The position numbers and the translations under genes are program-made. A DNA stretch of 46,980 bases from an uncultured Prevotellaceae bacterium (GTDB lineage: Bacteria; Bacteroidota; Bacteroidia; Bacteroidales; Bacteroidaceae): NCBI GenBank assembly GCA_902799765.1, contig CADCBZ010000016.1, positions 1-46,980 of the forward strand, given 5' to 3'. Of the stretch, positions 8,936-16,913 are shown piece by piece. The notes below the pieces were generated by a model. That model ran no database searches and had not been told where the DNA came from. It saw only the letters and a list, made by a program, of their open reading frames with translations. Within the stretch, counting starts at the first letter, position 1. Each line of letters opens with the position of its first letter.

Positions 8936-11076
8936 AATTGCTTTGCTTTCTTATTCTTTTCATGGAGCCAGCGCGAGATACTGTCGTAGATACTATTCTC
9001 CTCATGGTGCTGTGCCTCTGTGAAGCTCATGCGGTCTTCCTTCTGGTCACCGAACTGATCAGGGAAGATGATCATCAGGTTCTTACCCGAGAAATGCTTC
9101 TGTAACTCGTCAGGCAATCGTTCCAGCGCGTTCTTATAAGAGATGGTGCCTTTACGGGCTGTTACCACCACGAAGAGATGATCCTCGGAGATGCCTGCTG
9201 CCAATTGGGGCAATTCATTCCAATGGTTCATCTGAGTGTATTCAGCCCTGACATTCGGGTGGCGGTTGTTGATATATTCCGCAATCAGTGACAGTGACTC
9301 CTGTCGGCCATGGAACTGGATACGACAATCGAGCTGCCCTGCTAATCTACTCAGACGCTCCAGCCAACGGTGGAAGCCGGGTTCGAATTCCGCCCGTGAA
9401 GGAACGGCCACCTGAATACGGCGCAGCGTACTCATGGGTTGCACAAAACGGGTGAGAATAATCTGACGGTTTAGTCCGTTGTATAAGCTTTGGATGAACT
9501 CACCCCAGAACCTCGGGTTGATGTCGGTATGCACATGCATACCCATGATGATCTCCGAACAGGCAAACTCGCGGAAGGCGTGCTTGATACCGTTGGCGAT
9601 GTTCGTGGCTAAGCGTACCTGGGTCTGCATCCTTACCTCCGAAGCACTGGCCTGTTTCTGTAGTTGTTCCAATAGGCGCAAGCCCTGTTCGCGGGAGGTG
9701 TTGCTGCGAATGCCATCATATACCACGTTGAGAGCTACCAGTTCCCTGTTAAGACGCTGATTGCGGATGGTGGTGGCGAGGTATAGTAGTTGTGGTGCAA
9801 TCTCTGGATATTTTACGCATATGAGCATTCTTTCATCGTCCTCACCGACGGAGATGTCATTGCGCAAATGGGTTTTCTCCTGTATGATGATTTGTTGGGA
9901 GGCATGCTCCGTCATCAGCGTACTGATCACACAGGTGAAGAGTATCATCATCACTACACCATTGAGCATGATGTCGTCCATCAGATAGACACCAGGTGCC
10001 ACCTCTAAACGCATACCTACCAGTACCATGGCGATGGCACCTGCCGCATGGGCTGATGTAAGTCCGAACATCATATTACCGTCTGCTTTCGACAAACGGA
10101 ATAACAGACTGGAGAAGTAGGCTGCAAGGGCTTTTCCGAAGGTACCGAAGAACACGATGAGGAACACCGTCCATACCATATCGATGCCGGTGAAGATGGT
10201 CCGTACGTTGATCAGCATACCCACACCAATCAGGAAGTAAGGGATGAAAAGCGCGTTACCAATAAACTCGATGCGGTTCATCAGCGGTGAGACGCGTGGG
10301 ATATATCTGCTAAGAATCAAGCCGGAAAAGAACGCACCGAAGATTCCTTCGATACCGATAAGCGAGGTGAGAGCCGCACTGAGGAACATGATGCCCAACA
10401 CAAAGATATACTGCATCACCGCATCACTATAACGGCGCAGGAAGTAGCGCGCCAGTTTCGGAATCAGGATGATACTACCAATACAGAACACGGCGAACTT
10501 CAGGATGAACAATGGCCAGTAGTACCAGTGAGTACCACCATCGTATGAGCCGGAGAGCGCAGCCAGCATGACGAGGGCCATGAACAGCGAGATCATTGAA
10601 GAACCCACACTCAGACTGACGCTCGGATGCTGTTGCAGACCGTAACGCCCGATGATGGGGTAGGCTATCAGTGTGTTCGATGCCATGATACACCCCAGCA
10701 GGAAAGAGGCGGAGCCGGAGTAGCCTAAGACGGTGATGGCCATCACATAGGTGAAGATCAGCGGTACAAAACAGGTAAGTAGTCCAAAGATCACAAACTG
10801 CTTGGAGTGCTTCTTCACACCCTCCATGTCCATCTCTAGTCCTGCAAGGAACATGATATAGTAGAGGCCCACGCGACCAAAAAGCTCAAAGGAGTTGTCA
10901 CGCTCTAGGATATTGAAGCCATATTGGCCGATGGCGACACCAGCGAGCACCATACCAATGATATGCGGGATACGCAGTTTGCTCATTACAATAGGGGCAA
11001 ACAGAATGATCATCAGCACCACAAAGAAGACCAATGTGGGGTCTGTAATTGGGAAATATGCAGATAATAATGTCAT
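8932..11076 (-). CDS. CPA2-type cation/proton antiporter with C-terminal cytosolic domain
   Basis: 714 residues from ATG 11076 ([20 protein letters not shown]). Residues 1 to about 400 form 11-13 hydrophobic segments of the Na+/H+ exchanger (Kef/CPA2) type, with [17 protein letters not shown] and an [16 protein letters not shown] stretch. The remaining 300 residues are soluble and resemble a universal-stress-protein-like regulatory domain. It would exchange Na+ or K+ for protons at the inner membrane; the ion cannot be assigned. A longer open frame continues upstream into the divergent asd gene, but the chosen start lies just after a promoter (TAACTTTG, 11092-11085), 8 nt from the box, and gives a natural first membrane helix. 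First gene of the operon with lolD and cvfB. Confidence 0.88.
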   Translation of the reverse strand: MTLLSAYFPITDPTLVFFVVLMIILFAPIVMSKLRIPHIIGMVLAGVAIGQYGFNILERDNSFELFGRVGLYYIMFLAGLEMDMEGVKKHSKQFVIFGLLTCFVPLIFTYVMAITVLGYSGSASFLLGCIMASNTLIAYPIIGRYGLQQHPSVSLSVGSSMISLFMALVMLAALSGSYDGGTHWYYWPLFILKFAVFCIGSIILIPKLARYFLRRYSDAVMQYIFVLGIMFLSAALTSLIGIEGIFGAFFSGLILSRYIPRVSPLMNRIEFIGNALFIPYFLIGVGMLINVRTIFTGIDMVWTVFLIVFFGTFGKALAAYFSSLLFRLSKADGNMMFGLTSAHAAGAIAMVLVGMRLEVAPGVYLMDDIMLNGVVMMILFTCVISTLMTEHASQQIIIQEKTHLRNDISVGEDDERMLICVKYPEIAPQLLYLATTIRNQRLNRELVALNVVYDGIRSNTSREQGLRLLEQLQKQASASEVRMQTQVRLATNIANGIKHAFREFACSEIIMGMHVHTDINPRFWGEFIQSLYNGLNRQIILTRFVQPMSTLRRIQVAVPSRAEFEPGFHRWLERLSRLAGQLDCRIQFHGRQESLSLIAEYINNRHPNVRAEYTQMNHWNELPQLAAGISEDHLFVVVTARKGTISYKNALERLPDELQKHFSGKNLMIIFPDQFGDQKEDRMSFTEAQHHEENSIYDSISRWLHEKNKKAKQL

Positions 11077-11081
11077 TTCTG

Positions 11082-11125
11082 CTGCAAAGTTAGTGATTTT
11101 TCGATAAATATTACTAACTTTGCAG
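11082..11125. promoter_or_regulatory. Symmetric divergent promoters of the antiporter operon and asd
   Basis: A perfect 13-bp inverted repeat, CTGCAAAGTTAGT at 11082-11094 and ACTAACTTTGCAG at 11113-11125, separated by 18 bp. Each arm carries a -7 box TAACTTTG: minus strand 11092-11085 for the antiporter, plus strand 11115-11122 for asd. The two polymerase sites must overlap. Confidence 0.75.
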
Positions 11126-11156
11126 CCAAATTTAATCAATTTGTAAATTAGATAGT

Positions 11157-12087
11157 ATGAAAGTTGCAATTGTAGGTGCAAGTGGAGCCGTGGGACAGGA
11201 GTTTCTGCGGATTCTGGACGAGAGAAATTTCCCGATGGATGAACTGGTGTTGTTTGGTTCTGAGCGTAGCGCAGGTTACCAGTGCTGGTGCTGGTACATC
11301 TAAGGAATTTGCGGAGACTATCACGAAGTATGGTGCCGTGATGATTGATAACTCCAGCGCTTTCCGTATGGACGACGATGTGCCCTTGGTCGTGCCTGAG
11401 TGTAATGCCGAGGATGCTTTGAACCGTCCCCGTGGCATCATTGCTAATCCTAACTGTACCACGATCATGATGGTGGTGGTGCTGCAGCCACTGGAGAAGA
11501 TCTCGCATATCAAGCGCATCCATGTGTCGAGCTATCAGAGTGCCTCAGGTGCCGGTGCTGCAGCGATGGCAGAGTTGCAGCAGCAGTATAAGGAAATGGT
11601 AGAAGAGGGTGAGGTGAAGACCATCAAGAAGTTCGCCCACCAGCTGGCTTATAATGTGATTCCTCAGATCGACGTGTTCCAGCCAAATGGCTACACGAAG
11701 GAGGAGATGAAGATGTATAACGAGACCCGCAAGATCATGCACACCGATGCGAAATGTTCTGCGATGTGTGTGCGCGTGAGTTCTCTTCGCTCTCACTCTG
11801 AGAGTGTATGGATCGAAACCGAGAAGCCTATCAGCGTTGAGGAGGCTCAGAAGGCAATTGCTGCAGCTCCTGGTTGTCAGCTGAAGGATGATCCTACCAC
11901 GCTGACCTATCCGATGCCTCTTGAGACAGCAGGTAAGGATGATATCTACGTAGGTCGTGTACGTAAGGATCTCTCTGACGAGAATGGTCTGACGTTCTGG
12001 CTTTCAGGTGACCAGATCCGCAAGGGGGCTGCCTTGAATGCTGTTCAGATTGCAGAGTACTTGATTAAAGTTGGAAACGTTAAATAA
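11157..12087 (+). pseudogene. asd: Aspartate-semialdehyde dehydrogenase, frameshifted by an internal deletion
   Basis: Asd reduces aspartyl phosphate to the semialdehyde used for lysine/diaminopimelate, threonine and methionine. The ATG at 11157 gives [20 protein letters not shown], the NADP-binding start, to GSERSAG at residue 40. The next family-like segment, [20 protein letters not shown], is in another frame (from about 11278), and the start frame ends soon after at a TAA. About 27 residues (near 80 bp) are missing. Everything downstream looks functional: [19 protein letters not shown], the active-site Cys in IANPNCTT, and [13 protein letters not shown]. The summed length is near 309 against about 336. 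Asd is usually essential for the cell wall, so an assembly error is likely unless another copy exists. Confidence 0.86.
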
Positions 12088-12092
12088 GGAGT

Positions 12093-12187
12093 GAGCAATG
12101 AAAAGTGAAAAGTGTAGAGTGAATCAAATGAGTAGAAAAGTGTGGAAGCTGTTGCTTTTGCTCTTCACTTTTCATTTCTCATTGCTT
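12093..12187 (+). repeat. 27-bp imperfect inverted repeat flanking a start codon
   Basis: 12093-12119 and 12161-12187 are reverse complements at 23 of 27 positions. The left arm is a GTGAAAAGTG-type low-complexity sequence just before the lipoprotein start at 12128; the right arm is inside its signal peptide coding region. The loop holds the start codon. Confidence 0.7.
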
Positions 12188-12607
12188 GCTGTCTCTTGTT
12201 CTGGTGGAGACGATGACGGTCGTCGTTTAGGTGAAGAGATTGTCGGCACCTGGCAACGTGGTTGGAATGAGGGTGACATTATTATCGAGGGCGATACAAG
12301 TGTTTTACCCGAAAATTTAACCTACGACCTGTTTTATTTCTATGGTGATGGTGACTACAACGGTATGGTTCGCAATGGCTCTTTCTTGACCGTCGATACG
12401 GATGGAGAGATGATATTCGAAGGCACATACCAATGTGACAATAACAATCTGAAGTTGGATTGTGTGAACAGTTCTGGTGAACCGCGTAAAATTCTGGCGC
12501 AGATATTGTCATTTACGGACAATCAGATGCAGATACGCTATGTGAACGATGAGTATGATGTCACCGTAACTGTGATTATCCGTAAGGTGTCTGATTCTGT
12601 CAAGTAA
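12128..12607 (+). CDS. Hypothetical lipoprotein
   Basis: 159 residues from MSRKVWKLLLLLFTF. A hydrophobic signal segment is followed by LLAVSC and then SGGDDD; the acidic residues after the Cys resemble the surface-export signal of Bacteroidetes lipoproteins. The mature part starts with EEIVGTWQRGW and has alternating beta-like segments ending in VTVIIRKVSD, which suggests a small lipocalin-like or beta-barrel fold, but I do not recognise a specific family. An upstream ATG at 12098 is also in frame, but it lies in a low-complexity repeat and would put a charged stretch before the signal peptide, so 12128 is preferred. It follows asd by 40 nt with no promoter and may be read through from it. 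Confidence 0.75.
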   Translation: MSRKVWKLLLLLFTFHFSLLAVSCSGGDDDGRRLGEEIVGTWQRGWNEGDIIIEGDTSVLPENLTYDLFYFYGDGDYNGMVRNGSFLTVDTDGEMIFEGTYQCDNNNLKLDCVNSSGEPRKILAQILSFTDNQMQIRYVNDEYDVTVTVIIRKVSDSVK

Positions 12608-12618
12608 TCCCCATCTTC

Positions 12619-13428
12619 TTATTCCACATCCTCTACGTCTGCCTCATGGAACTCGCAGTCGTAGGTAATCTGGCTATAGGCTGAGAAATAACCCAGACAG
12701 CCACCCGTAAAGTTTGGTATCGGGTTGGTGCCTGTATTGTCCATGATCTGCATGGAGTAGAAATAATCGTAACTCTTTTTGTCGATGGCACGTATCTCAA
12801 TGTGTAGCCAATCATCTTCTTGGAGCAGATCTTTATCGTCGCTACCTTCACGAGCAAAGGTGAAAAGCTGTTGCAGTTCTCCGTTTGGATTGGTGTCGTC
12901 GCGCTTCACTGCCCAGCGATACCCCAAATGATTCCGATAGATATGCATGAAATACCAGTTCTCTTCGTTAGGAATGTCTTGCAACAGCAGTTCTCCCATC
13001 TGGTAGTTCTCTGTTACAATCTTTTTCCTGATAAAGCGGAAATTGTTCATCTTAGGCATTTTCTGCATGATGGAGCTTGAGGTAAAGTGATGCCCGTTGA
13101 ATTGGATGTCGATAGTGTATTCCACGCCAGGTACCCCTACAGCAGAGGATTTATAAATGCCGTTCTTTGAATAGGTGAGTGTCTTCGAACTGCCGTCGCT
13201 ACCTGTCACCACAACAACAGCATTGTCGATGTTGCTGGTAGTCGAGTTGTCATCCATATTGTTGGTTTGACTGATGCGTGCCTCCATGCCCTCATTGGAT
13301 ACCGATGCTTCTACCACATAAATAGGATCAACCTGATGATAGTCGATCTCAATGTCCTTCTTACAGGAAGACAAAAGAATGAGATTCAGACAGAAGAGTA
13401 GAGGAATATATTTCTTCATAAGCGGCAT
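12619..13428 (-). CDS. DUF4249-type lipoprotein partner of a TonB receptor
   Basis: 269 residues. The start MPLMKKYIPLLFCLNLILLSSC is a signal peptide with a lipobox Cys followed by KKDIEIDYHQ. The mature protein begins IYVVEASVSNEGMEARISQT and VVVTGSDGSSKTLTYSKNGIY, the pattern of DUF4249 proteins, which in Bacteroidetes accompany TonB-dependent receptors and have no known biochemical role. The first ATG (13428) shares a base with the receptor stop codon (TGATG), suggesting coupling; a second ATG at 13419 is possible. It probably sits on the outer membrane and works with the receptor. The substrate is unknown. Confidence 0.85.
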   Translation of the reverse strand: MPLMKKYIPLLFCLNLILLSSCKKDIEIDYHQVDPIYVVEASVSNEGMEARISQTNNMDDNSTTSNIDNAVVVVTGSDGSSKTLTYSKNGIYKSSAVGVPGVEYTIDIQFNGHHFTSSSIMQKMPKMNNFRFIRKKIVTENYQMGELLLQDIPNEENWYFMHIYRNHLGYRWAVKRDDTNPNGELQQLFTFAREGSDDKDLLQEDDWLHIEIRAIDKKSYDYFYSMQIMDNTGTNPIPNFTGGCLGYFSAYSQITYDCEFHEADVEDVE

Positions 13429-15491
13429 CAGAATTTGAAGTTAAAAGATACAGACGGCACAATGCCGAAGAGACTATATTGTACGGCACGGGTACGTGCG
13501 CCATTTTCGCTATCCTCGAAATTGATCAGGTATGGGTTGTAGCGGTTGTAGAGGTTGTAGATACCAAACACCCACTGGCGTGTCACGTGCTTTCCTTGTT
13601 TGGTCCATGAGGCACTCACATCCAGACGATGATAGTCAGGGGCACGATAACCGTTACGCTCCGCGTAGTAGTAAATCCAGTTGTCGATAATCTGATACTT
13701 GCTGCTTGGTGCTGTGAAGGCCTGTCCACTGTTGAATACCCACGCTGCATTTAGAGTCCAGCGATCAGATAATTTATAGGCTCCCACGATGGTCACGTCG
13801 TGTCTTCGGTCGTTGTTGGCATCATACCAGTCACCGTTGTTGATGCCGTCGATACGTGTCTTCGACCAAGCTAATGTGTAGGCAATCCAACCTGTCAGGC
13901 GTCCCAAATTCTTACGGGCACAGAACTCTGCACCATAACTCTTACCCTCGCCAGCCAGTATCAGTCGCTCAATTTCAATCTCACTGCTGAAACTCTTACC
14001 ATCACGATAGTCAAGTACGTTGCTAATTTTCCGGTAATACCCTTCCAATGAGAAGTCATAGCTCTGATTATCAGTCATTACAAATACACCAGCACTCACC
14101 TGGTCGGCTATTTCCGGCTTGATGATATTACTGCTGATGGTATAGCGGTCAAATGGAGTAGAGGTGTTCTGATTCCTCAGGGCATGGATGTTCTGCGAGG
14201 TACGGGCATATCCCAACTTGATGCTTGTGAGCTCGGTAGGTTGGATGCTGATGCTGGCCCTTGGCTCTAATACTGTGTGAGTGGTAACAATCTCATTATT
14301 CTTATAGTTATAGTACCAGCCGATGCTGCCGTCGGGTTCGATGTCATAATAGAGTGATCCACCGAGTGGCGAGAACAAATTCAGTCTCAAACCTGCAGAG
14401 AACGTGAGTCTCTTCGATAATTTGAAGGTGCCGTTCAGCCAGACTGCGTTCTCCCAAGCCTTTCGCTCCTCTTTGCCATATTTGTTCATTACTTGCCATT
14501 CGGCTGACTTTACATTAATCAGAGAGGTCTGGAAACCTGCCTTCAACTGATAAGGCTCTCCAAAATTGATGGTGAAGTCTTGACGCAGACTTCCTTGTCG
14601 GATGTGTCCTTTATACCAGAGGTTCATGCCTACGAAATCGACACCGTTATCATTATGATACCCACTATAATATAAGGTGGTTTGCGAGTTGGAACCGCCA
14701 TTGAAATGGTGTAGCCATTTCAGACTTCCCATCAGGTTGCTCCAACGGATGTCAACCATCTTATCCACTGCCGTACGGTCGTAACCAGTGAAGAAAGTCA
14801 GGAACAGTTGGTCTCTTTGGCTGATGGTCCAATCGAATTTCGCATTGATATCATAGAAGTAAAGAGTGTTATGTTTAAAGTCGGGTGTCAGTTTCAGAAA
14901 CAGATCCATATAGGTACGTCGAGCCGTGACGAGGAAAGAGGCCTTGTCCTTCACGATTGGCCCCTCAAAGGTTCCTTTAGCAGCTAAAAGCCCGATAGTG
15001 GCACCGCCGTGATAGTGCTGCTTGTTGCCTGTACGACCCGTAATGTCTAAGACAGCAGACGAGGCTCCACCAAATTGGGCGGGCAACAGACCTTTATAGA
15101 GAGTGGCTCCTGCTAAGGCGTCATCGTTAAAGGTAGAGAACAAACCACCCACATGCCCTACGTTATAAATAGGAGCATTATCGAAGAGTACCTGGTTTTG
15201 TGCCGACGTTCCACCACGCACCTGAAAACTGCTGGAGGCATCACTCTCTGACTTCACACCTGGTAGCAATTGTATGGAACGCATGATATCGTTCTCACCG
15301 AAGAGCTGAGGGGTGGACGTCAGGTTTTCTATCTGAATAACCTCTGCACCTGTCTGCACATTCTGGACACGTTGGCGTACGCTGTTGGCAGTCACTACCA
15401 CTTCTTCCAACCGCTCTGTGCGGATGGAGTCTTCTGGCTCTGGTGTTGCCGTTGTTAGGCAAGCGGAAAGTATGATGTTAAGTGCAATCAT
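13428..15491 (-). CDS. TonB-dependent outer-membrane receptor
   Basis: 687 residues from the ATG at 15491 (a GTG at 15494 also fits). A short signal peptide (MIALNIILSACLTTA) leads straight into LEEVVVTANSVRQRVQNVQTGAEVIQ, a TonB-box-like motif and the plug domain (FGENDIMRSIQLLPGVKSESDASSSFQVRGGTSAQNQVLFD). A 22-strand beta-barrel pattern follows, ending in FGIVPSVSFNFKF with a terminal Phe as outer-membrane proteins have. Many relatives carry an extra carboxypeptidase-regulatory-like domain before the plug; it is absent here, and the promoter box TACCTTTG ends 5 nt before the ATG, so the short form is probably real. It would import an unknown nutrient with the DUF4249 lipoprotein. Confidence 0.9.
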   Translation of the reverse strand: MIALNIILSACLTTATPEPEDSIRTERLEEVVVTANSVRQRVQNVQTGAEVIQIENLTSTPQLFGENDIMRSIQLLPGVKSESDASSSFQVRGGTSAQNQVLFDNAPIYNVGHVGGLFSTFNDDALAGATLYKGLLPAQFGGASSAVLDITGRTGNKQHYHGGATIGLLAAKGTFEGPIVKDKASFLVTARRTYMDLFLKLTPDFKHNTLYFYDINAKFDWTISQRDQLFLTFFTGYDRTAVDKMVDIRWSNLMGSLKWLHHFNGGSNSQTTLYYSGYHNDNGVDFVGMNLWYKGHIRQGSLRQDFTINFGEPYQLKAGFQTSLINVKSAEWQVMNKYGKEERKAWENAVWLNGTFKLSKRLTFSAGLRLNLFSPLGGSLYYDIEPDGSIGWYYNYKNNEIVTTHTVLEPRASISIQPTELTSIKLGYARTSQNIHALRNQNTSTPFDRYTISSNIIKPEIADQVSAGVFVMTDNQSYDFSLEGYYRKISNVLDYRDGKSFSSEIEIERLILAGEGKSYGAEFCARKNLGRLTGWIAYTLAWSKTRIDGINNGDWYDANNDRRHDVTIVGAYKLSDRWTLNAAWVFNSGQAFTAPSSKYQIIDNWIYYYAERNGYRAPDYHRLDVSASWTKQGKHVTRQWVFGIYNLYNRYNPYLINFEDSENGARTRAVQYSLFGIVPSVSFNFKF

Positions 15492-15496
15492 CACTG

Positions 15497-15504
15497 CAAA
15501 GGTA
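15497..15504 (-). promoter_or_regulatory. Promoter -7 box of the TonB receptor
   Basis: TACCTTTG on the minus strand. Only CAGTG separates it from the ATG at 15491, so transcription should start at or next to the start codon. Confidence 0.7.
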
Positions 15505-15557
15505 TATAAAATTTGAGAAATAATTGCTTAGAAACGATGGAAATCGAAATATTTTCG

Positions 15558-15565
15558 TAATTTTG
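15558..15565 (+). promoter_or_regulatory. Promoter -7 box of the small lipoprotein gene
   Basis: TAATTTTG at 15558-15565, 29 nt before the ATG at 15595. Diverges from the TonB receptor promoter. Confidence 0.6.
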
Positions 15566-15594
15566 CACCATAAATCATTAAAACTAGCATAAAA

Positions 15595-16065
15595 ATGAAG
15601 AAAATTATCTTAGCTTTGATGGCAATAGTGGCACTTGGTGCCTGCAGTGGTGGAGAGAAGGATTTAAAGTATCGTGGTCTGTCGATGGCCCTGCCGTTCC
15701 AGACATTTATTGATTCTCTGACGGCTCGTGGCTTTGCCGTAGATTCTGCCAAGACTGATTCTGCCTTTACCCGTGTGGTGATGGCAAAACCGAATGAGAT
15801 CTTCCGCCTGATGTTGGCTCAGAAGGATGGTCAGTTGTTGGCACTCCAAGAGAACTACAATATCTCTACCAACGATAGTACCCGTCAGCTGTGGCAGGAG
15901 TTGCGCGACAACTTTGAGAAGGAGCTCGACGCATGGCCCAATATGCCAAAGCATGGGGACGATCACAAGGTTGCGAAGTTTGAGACTGATGGCGGCTTCA
16001 TCACGCTTACTCTTGAGAATATCTACAAGCCCACGCTTCAGGTGCTTTACGAAAAGAAGAATTAA
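15595..16065 (+). CDS. Hypothetical lipoprotein
   Basis: 156 residues with the signal MKKIILALMAIVALGAC, a clear lipobox, then SGGEKD (acidic after the Cys, as in surface-exported lipoproteins). The mature part (YRGLSMALPFQTFIDSLTARGFAVDSAKTD) looks like a small alpha/beta domain, but no family is recognised. Its stop codon overlaps that of the convergent cdsA gene in the sequence TTAA at 16062-16065, leaving no room for a terminator between them. Confidence 0.8.
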   Translation: MKKIILALMAIVALGACSGGEKDLKYRGLSMALPFQTFIDSLTARGFAVDSAKTDSAFTRVVMAKPNEIFRLMLAQKDGQLLALQENYNISTNDSTRQLWQELRDNFEKELDAWPNMPKHGDDHKVAKFETDGGFITLTLENIYKPTLQVLYEKKN

Positions 16066-16910
16066 AGCATTGCTACTGTGTAAAGATAGACCGCTGCTGC
16101 TGGTATAGCCAGCAGTGACGAGTCGAATCGGTCAAGCATACCACCATGACCTGGTAGGATGTTGCCTGAATCTTTGATGCCGAGGGTACGTTTGAAGAGG
16201 CTTTCTACCAGATCACCCCATGTACCAAACACTACGATGGTCAGTCCAAGTCCAGCCCAACCAGCTGCACTCAGTCCCAGGTCGTTGACGCCATACTGCT
16301 CAGTGAGATACCACACCAATACTGCCACGGCCATTACTAAAATACCGCCACCGATGCTTCCTTCCCAGCTCTTACCTGGAGAGATGCGTGGGAACAGTTT
16401 GTGCTTACCTAAGAGTGAACCGCAGATATAGGCCCCCGTATCGTTGATCCAAAGGAATACAAATACTGAGAGCGGTGCCAGATAGCTATAATGAATGTCA
16501 TTACCCGTCGAACGGAAGGCAAGTACGTTCAACAGCGAGAAGGGCAGGGCGATGTATAGCTGACTCATCATCGTATAGGCCCAGTCGTTTACGGGATCAG
16601 ACTCCTTCAGATAGAGCTCTGCCACCATTAAGTAGATGATGGAGATGAGGTAGGGGATGAACACCCCTGTCGAGGTGATGCCACCGTTATAGCCTGCCAT
16701 CGCGAAGAAGAAATACACCCCCGCCACCGTACAGATAAGACGGTTTACGGTGATATTCTCTCGGTCGTTTACCAAACCAGTGAACTCCCAGATGGTGAGT
16801 CCTGTTACCAGTGCAAAAAGTAGTATCATCGCTTCAGCACGGAGAAAACAACTCACGATGGCGGCTACGAAGAATACCGCCGTAATGGTTCTGACAATGA
16901 AATTCTTCAT
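16062..16910 (-). CDS. cdsA: Phosphatidate cytidylyltransferase
   Basis: 282 residues with about eight membrane segments. The C-terminal CDP-diacylglycerol synthase signature is clear: SLFKRTLGIKDSGNILPGHGGMLDRFDS. PGKSWEGSIGG and WINDTGAYICGSLLG precede it. It makes CDP-diacylglycerol from phosphatidate and CTP at the inner membrane, the branch point for all phospholipids. It starts 3 nt after the ftsH stop codon and is the last gene of a rsfS-ftsH-cdsA operon, an order I regard as usual for Bacteroidales. Confidence 0.95.
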   Translation of the reverse strand: MKNFIVRTITAVFFVAAIVSCFLRAEAMILLFALVTGLTIWEFTGLVNDRENITVNRLICTVAGVYFFFAMAGYNGGITSTGVFIPYLISIIYLMVAELYLKESDPVNDWAYTMMSQLYIALPFSLLNVLAFRSTGNDIHYSYLAPLSVFVFLWINDTGAYICGSLLGKHKLFPRISPGKSWEGSIGGGILVMAVAVLVWYLTEQYGVNDLGLSAAGWAGLGLTIVVFGTWGDLVESLFKRTLGIKDSGNILPGHGGMLDRFDSSLLAIPAAAVYLYTVAML

Positions 16911-16913
16911 ATC

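Noticed and set aside
11077-11523. N-terminal extension of the antiporter reading frame into asd
   Set aside because: It is antisense to asd coding sequence and upstream of the antiporter's own promoter; the start at 11076 gives the natural first helix.
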